Positions 57,403-64,000 of a stretch of 64,000 nucleotides of DNA are shown in pieces. The DNA is from Timema cristinae (Eukaryota; Arthropoda; Insecta; Phasmatodea; Timematidae): contig JBCFYV010000001.1 of assembly GCA_039000515.1 (NCBI GenBank), forward strand, positions 57,335,372-57,399,371. The letters run 5' to 3'. The position numbers and the translations under genes were made by a program. The notes below the pieces were generated by a model. That model had not been told where the DNA came from. It did not search any database and saw only the letters and a program-made list of their open reading frames with translations. Position 1 is the first letter of the stretch. Each line of letters begins with the position of its first letter.

Positions 57403-57919
57403 TCTGATCATTTAGTCACATGGTTGGGCCATTATCAACGGGACTTTCCAAGAGGCGTGGTAATAAAGAGTAGCGCGAGCAAATTAATGTTATTTTGAAT
57501 TGTATTGACTGTTCGTAGTCAGTGTTGAGGTCATGTGTGTATGTTTATATGTGTGCTGTACGTAGTATCCGTGTGATGTCTGACTAGGTGAGGGTGCAAG
57601 GCCCTGGGCCAGCCGTGAGGGGAAGATGTATGGGCATCCTGCTGCGAGAAATTACTGACGCAGAAGACCACTAACTCCAACTCCACCGGCGTGTTACTGC
57701 ACAATACGTTAACACAGGGAACTATAATGTACACAATTACACGGCCATATATCTATCCATCCCTTTATCGTTACCAACTTGTCTTTCGTGGTAGTATTCC
57801 ATTTTACTGGAACAAATTACTTCATAGACTGGGTTTTACATTTTATAGGTTATATATTCAAAGGCAGATATGAGGAGCAAATCTTTTGTTTTGTTTTTGC
57901 CAGGGAATATTAGAATATA

Positions 57920-58140
57920 CCCACCCGAATGGTCTAAGGCATCGCTCTCGTGTTAGACTGGCCTACTGAAAATACGGAGATAAGGATGCAAATCCTGGTA
58001 GGATCTACTGAGGAAGTTTATCCCTGTATAATTTCTCACCCTCCTTCCACGAAACTGTAGGTAGATTACCTCTAAGAATATGCCTTCCCCATCCTTCCTC
58101 CTTGTGTATAACTTTAACAGGTAGTAAGAAACTGTGATAA
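57920..58140 (+). mobile_element. tRNA-derived SINE, family C, diverged (copy A')
   Basis: Homologue of 34,767-34,985, a few substitutions apart. Confidence 0.75.
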
Positions 58141-58869
58141 ATTAAATAATTACAATATGATGTACAAGCTATACCTTAAATTTCTAATGAATGCACATTT
58201 GGAAATCCTTTTGTAAAATACAAATATACCAGTAAGCCCTTGCGAAGTTTTTCACACATTCCCCTCCACCCCCCACCCCTCCTCCAAAAGAAATGATTTA
58301 GTATATTGTTGGGTTGTTGAAATTAAATATTAAGCGAAGTGTATACACAAAATAGTAAAGAGAGTTTCTTTTCGATAATTGATACAAAAATATTGTTATA
58401 TTTTTCTTTAACTTAAATTTTAAGCAAACAATGTGTTTTAACGTAGAGTAAGAATGCCTAATTTGGTGAGGTCTTGTATCTCAGTCCAGGATGTGCTGCT
58501 ACCTAGAAGAGTACCTCAGAACTACACCAGCAAGACATCTTGACTTGTTATTGATGGCAGCAGTTTTATTGAGATAGTGTGTTGTGCGTAGTGAGCTAGA
58601 TTAGTTTTGAGTATTTAACAATATTTTTCACCTAAACATTTATATGAGCACATTTTATAAATGGTAAGAGATATTTCATATATATATTTATTGATAAATG
58701 ATTACCAATAACTGTAATATTAAAACACTATAATTCGCATTTGTGTAACAAGTTTTCTGACTGAAAATGTTAGGTCAACAACCAAACTCATGGTGCTCCC
58801 TAAATTGAGGAGCCCCAAATTAAGGAGACATTTAATGTATTTAAAAACAAAAGGATTTTTCGTTTAGAG

Positions 58870-60775
58870 AGGGCTCCAAGAAAGCAGTGGGATAAGGAGT
58901 GCATGAAATCTGCCGTCAGTGCAGTTAGAAGAAAGGGAATGGGGAGTTTTAAGGTTTCTAGAGTTTTTAATGTCCTCCAAACAACATTGGAGCGTTACAT
59001 GAAAATTTCTCTTAGTGATGAATTATCTGTTAGGCCCATTGGTAGACAGCCGACATTGCCAGAACTTTAAAAGAAGATTTATCAAAATATTGCACAATTA
59101 TTAAAGACAAATTTTATGGTTTGACTACAAAAGATGTCTGTATCATGATGCATGGCATTCCAAATAGCGTCAAGAAACGGAATAAAACTAAGATTTTCTC
59201 AAAGTAGTGAGCAGGCAGGGAGGAAATGGTTAAAACATTTTTTTCCCCGTAGAAATCCAAAGCTATCTGTAAGAGAACTACAAGGGCAAACTTTTTCTAG
59301 GGCAAAGGGGTTCAAACCCGAGGATGTTTCAAGATTTTTTGATTTGTATGAACTTTGTCTACAAAAAATTAAGAACAATCCTTCACGTTTATACAATTGT
59401 GATAAGACTAGAATCACTATTGTACAGCACAAGCATACAAAAGTAGTTGCACTAAAGTGAAAAAAGCAGGTGGCATCCCTTCAATCTGCAGAAAGAGAGT
59501 CCCTAATGACGATTGTAACTTGTACAAGACCTTCGGGGAATTACATACCTCCGATGATAATTTTTCCTAGGAAAAACATGAAACTAGAATTGATAAATGG
59601 CACACCTCCTGGTTCTATTCATGCTTGTCATCCCTCAGGTTGGATTCAATCGCAATATATATAATGAATGGTTACGTCATTTATTTAGTCATGTCAAGCC
59701 GACTGAAGATGACCCAGTTGTGTTGGTTTTGGAAGGACACTTTACCCACACCTGGAATATTGATGTCATTAACATAGCTCGAGAAAATCATGCCATTATA
59801 GTTTTTATACCACCGCAAAGTTCCCATAAATTGCAACCATTTGATGTGGCGTTTATGAAGCCCTTCAAGACATTTTACACACAATGAATTGAAATGTGGC
59901 TAAGAGGACACATAGGAAGGGTTATAAATGTTTATCAGATTGGTGAACTGTTTGGTAAGGACTACATGAAAGCAGAAACGCTCAGATGCCAATGGCTTTG
60001 AAAAGACAGGTCTTTATCCAATTAATCGTTTTGTTTTTGGACCGCAGGACTTTCCCCTACACCCTCAACATAACGATAGCTCTAACGAGGCCGGTGAAAC
60101 ATCAACCAATGGTGCTTCTCCAATACAGAATACTCCAGTGGGACAGGGGCCAGTGTACCAGCCTGATCACAAAACTTCTCAGAACCTCTCCCTCTGCAGG
60201 AGAAAGATAAATGCCTGTTTGTCTAAGTGATAACAGGAAAGCCCCTGAGACTTCAAGTGCAAGCAAGTAAGGAGAATAGGGCTACACGTGAAATTGAAGG
60301 TCAAATTGTGAAGGCCTCACATATTTCCCCTGTTACAGCTTTGACTACAAAAAGGAATAAACATCCCCGTGCTGGATCAGCTGAAATAATAACTAGCAGT
60401 CCATATAAGAAATTAGATGAAGAAGAGAAAGAGAAGAAACGACAAAAGGAAATGAAGAAATTGGAGCGAGAACATATTGTAAGAGTTAAAAGGGAAAAGA
60501 GAGGAAGAAAGAAAATTGAAGGTCAAAAGAAAGGAAAGAGCTGAAGGAGCCGAAAAAGAAAATGGTTAGCCGTAAGCTGTTGACAAGTAGCTGATCAGAG
60601 TCAGAAGATGAAGACATTATATACAATGATGACTCATCTGACGACTGCCACATGTTTTTAGACGAAAAGAACGACGCAGAATGTCTATATTGCACCGGAT
60701 TATATTCAGAAGATCACAACGGAGAGGACTGGGTGCGCTGCACAGCTTGTTTCAGATGGCCCCAAACAGATTGCT
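58870..60775 (+). pseudogene. pogo/Tigger transposase with zinc-finger-like C-terminus, broken (copy A')
   Basis: Homologue of 35,725-37,605 with its own damage: the start codon reads AGG (58870-58872) and a frameshift lies near 59,068. The first catalytic motif is YNCDKTR (YNCDETG in A). The second site again reads VLVLEGHFTHT (GAA at 59732-59734), so the Asp-to-Glu change is shared. Relative to A, this copy keeps small segments (about 59,927-59,950, 60,235-60,250 and 60,305-60,320) and all Cys of the finger (CLYC...WVRCTAC). A is therefore not the parent of A', nor the reverse. Confidence 0.9.
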
Positions 60776-60811
60776 CTAATATTGGTTCTTCTGTATTTGT
60801 GTGTGTTTTTG

Positions 60812-60836
60812 TGGGGGGGGGGGGAGGGGGGGGGGA
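60812..60836. repeat. Poly(G) tract (copy A')
   Basis: A GGGGGGGGGG..AGGGGGGGGGG run at the equivalent of 37,645-37,659 in copy A, longer here. Confidence 0.85.
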
Positions 60837-61506
60837 AACAAGAAGGTTTTGAAATTACTGTAAGACATTTTGATAAAACATTGTAAACTTTTTAAATCTC
60901 ATTTAATCTTTTATTTTCTATGTTAAATAAGGTGAAATAGATAATTCATTAATCTTGTTTACTGAAATGTATTAAAAATATGCTGTGATTACATTAAAAT
61001 GTATCAAATTATAAACGAAAGATTTATAGTTTCATGTTTAATAAGAGTTTTATTTTAATTTGGCCATATTTTCACTAAAAACTATAGTATAAAAGAGACC
61101 CCCCAAATTAGTTGCACGTATTCTCAAAATGGGGAGATTGCATAGTTTTTCTATTTTATTCATTAAATTGAAAAAAATATAAATTTCCCTTTGATAACTT
61201 AGCATATGCAACACAAGTTAATAATCTATATTCACAGTGTTGCACAGGCTCAAAAACGTGTAAACAACTAAAATATAACTTACAAAAAAAAAATCTCCCC
61301 AAATTAGGAATCCTTACTCTAAACTGAGTATGCTATGTCAAAAGTCGGTAAAAAAAAAAATCCTCTCCACTGATACCTTATTCATCGCTGTAGGCTTTGT
61401 ATTAGTTGAGAAAAGGGGTTGTTGACAACATAAATAATATATAGGATTTTTGCGGTCAACGATGATAACATTTTACTATATTATTATTATTATTATTATT
61501 ATTTAT

Positions 61507-61702
61507 TGCCAAACCCTTCCTTCACCTCTGCAAGACGTGTATTAATCACAACTTGTGAATATGAGGAATGCCAGACCTCCACCGTGGTTCGGATTCAACG
61601 TTAAACTGTAGGTCCTCCATTTCATCTCACAATCACTCTACCTTTACATATTAGCGTACGTGAGTATATTCCGAACGGGTAGTAAGACGTGGTGCTAATA
61701 AT
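61507..61702 (+). mobile_element. SINE family B, 5'-truncated (copy A')
   Basis: Homologue of 38,335-38,530. Tail CCGAACGGGTAGTAAGACGT then GGTGCTAATAATTAT. Confidence 0.85.
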
Positions 61703-61728
61703 TATATTATTATTATTATTATTATTAT

Positions 61729-61978
61729 TATAGCACCGCATCTTACTACCCGTTCGGATTATACGCCTATGTACTAATTACGTTAGTGGTTTTAGGGATT
61801 AGGAAGGTTATATTTAGAGGAAGTGTACCCGCATTCGCGTGGAGGGAGAGTAGACAACCATTTTGGAAAAACCACCCCTAGCTCACTAGACCTATATTTG
61901 AACCTCAATCTCCCTGTCATCGTTAGTTTAGTTTACTGCGAGAATAGCGCCTTAGACCTTGCGGCCATCGAAGTGGGT
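61729..61978 (-). mobile_element. tRNA-derived SINE, family C (copy A')
   Basis: Homologue of 38,557-38,806, tail to tail with the preceding family B copy across an (ATT)n tract. Confidence 0.83.
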
Positions 61979-62286
61979 ACTACTACTACTATTATTATTG
62001 TTATTTATAGGTAATTATTATACCTATAAAAAGTGACAGTTGTCGAGCGCATAGCTTGACGTATGAATATATTAGATCAAAACAGGTCTAGTAACTTTTA
62101 CCAGCTGTCCATTCATAAGATACTGGATTGGTATAACCTTGATATCGCTTAGTTATATAGGAGTCATGGTAGGAGTGCGGATCTAGAAATTACAAATATT
62201 ATTTTTTACAATAGATGGAAATAGACTTCTGGTACAGATATATAAGTGTGTGTGTTGCAGTCATATTTAAATTAAATTATTTGAAA

Positions 62287-62370
62287 AATGACACCTGGAC
62301 ACGGAATCGATCACGTGCTTTTGACTTAGCATACCAATGCTCTACCACTGAGCTATCAAGGAATCATGGA
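62287..62370 (-). other. tRNA-like sequence (copy A')
   Basis: Homologue of 39,121-39,206. On the minus strand TAGCTCAGTGGTAGAGC and a changed box B (GTGATCGATTCC). Confidence 0.45.
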
Positions 62371-62383
62371 CTTTGCCTTAAGC

Positions 62384-62590
62384 TAGCGGTCAGTAACCCT
62401 CGTCCCGCGGGTAGGATCCAGCGCACCGACTGATTTTATCTGGCCCTCACAATATTTTGCAAACAAACAATATGTTTTGTTTATAAAAATAGACTCATAA
62501 CTAATTGCTATAAGAGAAATTGAAGTTTTTTCCTCGATATTTTTTAACCCCATACGACCCACAATACAAAAAACCCATCGCCAATTCCTG
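62384..62590. mobile_element. hAT-like MITE, 207 bp (copy A')
   Basis: Homologue of 39,220-39,428. Flanks CCTTAAGC (62376-62383) and CCTTAAAC (62591-62598). The first base of the element is T here (TAGCGGTCAG) against C in copy A. Confidence 0.75.
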
Positions 62591-62605
62591 CCTTAAACTG
62601 AGTGA

Positions 62606-62660
62606 TGGGACCATTCAGTGGTAGAACAATTGGAGTGCTAAGTCGGAGGTTTCAGAATAT
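62606..62660 (+). other. tRNA-like sequence, opposite orientation (copy A')
   Basis: Homologue of 39,447-39,512: GGGACCATTCAGTGGTAGAA and GGAGTGCTAAGTCGGAGG. Confidence 0.4.
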
Positions 62661-62682
62661 ATTTCCTTCACTTTCTCTCAAC

Positions 62683-62891
62683 GCATATTGTGAACGTAAA
62701 AACCCCAATTTAACTAATAGTACAGTTTTGGTCATGCCAGGAAATGAACTCGGTATCCATAGATCAATAAGCAGTTACCGAATGAGCTGACGTGTCGGAC
62801 CATACGTATTCAAAGCCCAATTTTATTAATCAAGACATGAAATACACTTTAGCAGATTCTCGTTTAGTGAACTAACCTAAGTATTACCTTA
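62683..62891 (-). mobile_element. 209-bp segment present only in A', containing a family D SINE head
   Basis: Copy A passes directly from CTCTCAAC (ending 39523) to TTTATACTTA; A' has 209 bp between. On the minus strand, 62,693-62,814 reads GACACGTCAGCTCATTCGGT (box A region), GAGTTCATTTCCTGGCATGA (box B region) and a short D-type body. No clean TSD is seen, so a deletion in A is as likely as an insertion in A'. Confidence 0.6.
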
Positions 62892-63338
62892 TTTATACTT
62901 AGTATTATTTGGTAATATACTTAAGATGGATTCGGTTTAGTTGTAGATAACATTTTGTAACAACATAATTTTGTCAGGCGCTTAAATTCATTAATGATAA
63001 TTTGATAATAAATGCAATATGATATTTTATTAAAAATTTAATAACTTTAACTGTAGAGTCGCAATATATGTCAAGGTAGTACATCAATATTTCTTATTTA
63101 AAAGTAAACAAGTGTGGAAGAAGCGAATGTTGCAATAAAATGCAATATATACATTCGAGAATCTAGAAATTCTCTGATGTGCGTATTAGTGTGCGGAAGC
63201 TGAACACAAACTTTCGGCCTAGATCTCGTAGAGGTAACATGTTTATACTTGTCGTGCGTTTCTGAAACCTCTAAATTCAATCAATAAATTTCTCGACTGA
63301 GATCTAGCGAAGGTTAACAGGCTTATTCACGTCGGTAA

Positions 63339-63863
63339 TCTATACTTATAAAATAACATGTCCTGATTGATTGACTGACTGACTGACTGACTGACTGACT
63401 GACTGACTGACTGACTGACTGATTCATCATCGCCGAGCGCAAACTATCAAGGCTACAAGCATGAAATTTGGACTGTATATTCATTTTGTTATGCAGGCAC
63501 CCACTAAGAAAGGATTTTAGAAAATTCCACCCCAAAGGGGTCAAAATAGGGGATGATAATATGTATGATAATATGTATGAAAGTCCGTCATTTTGAAAGT
63601 TACATAAATAAAATTTTGTATTTCGGTTATTGACGTAAAACAAATAAATACGTGTTTCAGGAATTTTGGAAATTTTATTTAATAAGGGATGAAAAAGGGG
63701 GTGAAAGTTTGTATCGAACTTGCATTATTTTTGATCTGAGGTCAAGTTATGGTCATCAACGTAACGTAATATTTCAAATTAATCTGTAAATACATATGTA
63801 TATTTTCGTATTTGTATATAATCAACTTCCACGCGAGCAAAGCCGCGGGCAACAGCTATCTAG
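63339..63863 (+). mobile_element. Non-autonomous Helitron, 525 bp (copy A')
   Basis: Homologue of 39,991-40,483 with identical TC and CTAG ends. The GACT array is expanded (about 63,369-63,421), accounting for nearly all of the 32-bp size difference. Confidence 0.8.
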
Positions 63864-64000
63864 TATAATATATTTGTTTTAATCTAATTAAGCAGGTGTC
63901 ATATCGGATCGTGTAATCACTTTATTCAAATTAGTAATAAAATTCAGTATGATTAATTTATATTATATTATTGATTTCAATTTTAATCTAATAATCTATT

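Larger units (their letters stand above)
58446..61319 (+). mobile_element. pogo/Tigger-type DNA transposon, 2,874 bp (copy A')
   Basis: TA dinucleotides at 58444-58445 and 61320-61321. Termini GAGTAAGAATGCCTAATTTG (left) and GAGTAAGGATTCCTAATTTG (right, inverted). Its left flank matches copy A, so the insertion predates the split of the copies. It lacks the (AT)n tract that copy A has at 35,518-35,541. Confidence 0.92.
41478..64000. repeat. Copy A' of the large duplicated segment
   Basis: Collinear with 26,804-40,620 and truncated by the window edge. It contains an 8,797-bp insertion at 48,208-57,004 that A lacks, flanked by an 8-bp duplication. Offsets shift stepwise (about 14,67x, then 14,33x after the minisatellite, then 23,15x after the insertion), as expected for collinear copies with discrete indels. 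Confidence 0.92.

Overview
This is AT-rich eukaryotic DNA from an invertebrate metazoan genome. The tRNA-derived SINEs, hAT miniature elements, a pogo/Tigger element, a short Helitron, LINE 3' ends and microsatellites would fit an arthropod, but I cannot name a species. I found no host protein-coding gene that I can support. Every open frame longer than about 100 codons lies in a transposon, a tandem repeat or non-coding DNA.

Left part (1-26.6 kb): an old repeat landscape. SINE copies of two main types share one 3' end; several still carry clean target-site duplications (TSDs) at 1163-1463, 16556-16834, 22481-22796 and 26177-26471. There are two 5'-truncated LINE 3' ends (4.1 and 21.6 kb) and three hAT-like MITEs with 7-8 bp TSDs (17497-17791, 19677-20007, 24121-24685). 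A probable LTR-retroelement remnant near 15.2-15.6 kb has CRE, E-box, heat-shock-element and TATA motifs in or just upstream of it.

Middle and right (26.8-64 kb): one segment appears twice in the same orientation. Copy A starts at 26,804 and runs to the gap at 41,378-41,477, which is exactly 100 N. Copy A' starts at the first base after the gap (41,478) and runs to the window edge, where it matches A at about 40,620. By eye they differ by about 1-3% plus indels. A 100-N gap with the same sequence on both sides looks like two overlapping contigs, probably two haplotypes, that were not merged; a real tandem duplication remains possible. Each copy carries a hAT-transposase relic, several SINEs, a promoter-like CpG-rich stretch, a 57-bp minisatellite (about 15 units in A, 9 in A'), a dead pogo/Tigger element of about 2.86 kb, a hAT MITE and a 0.5-kb Helitron.

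The main structural finding is in A'. It holds an 8,797-bp insertion (48,208-57,004) missing from A, flanked by the 8-bp duplication GTGCCTGC; A has the empty site at 33,846-33,853. The insertion has terminal inverted repeats starting GGG and subterminal arrays of a roughly 16-bp TTGGCCTAAA-type repeat. I see no transposase in it, so it is a large non-autonomous DNA transposon loaded with nested elements. One of these is a 1,014-bp foldback element (49,507-50,520) with its own 9-bp duplication GGCAAACAG, built from several palindrome-bounded cassettes. The pairing of filled and empty sites makes this locus unusually informative about a DNA-transposon family that I cannot assign with confidence.
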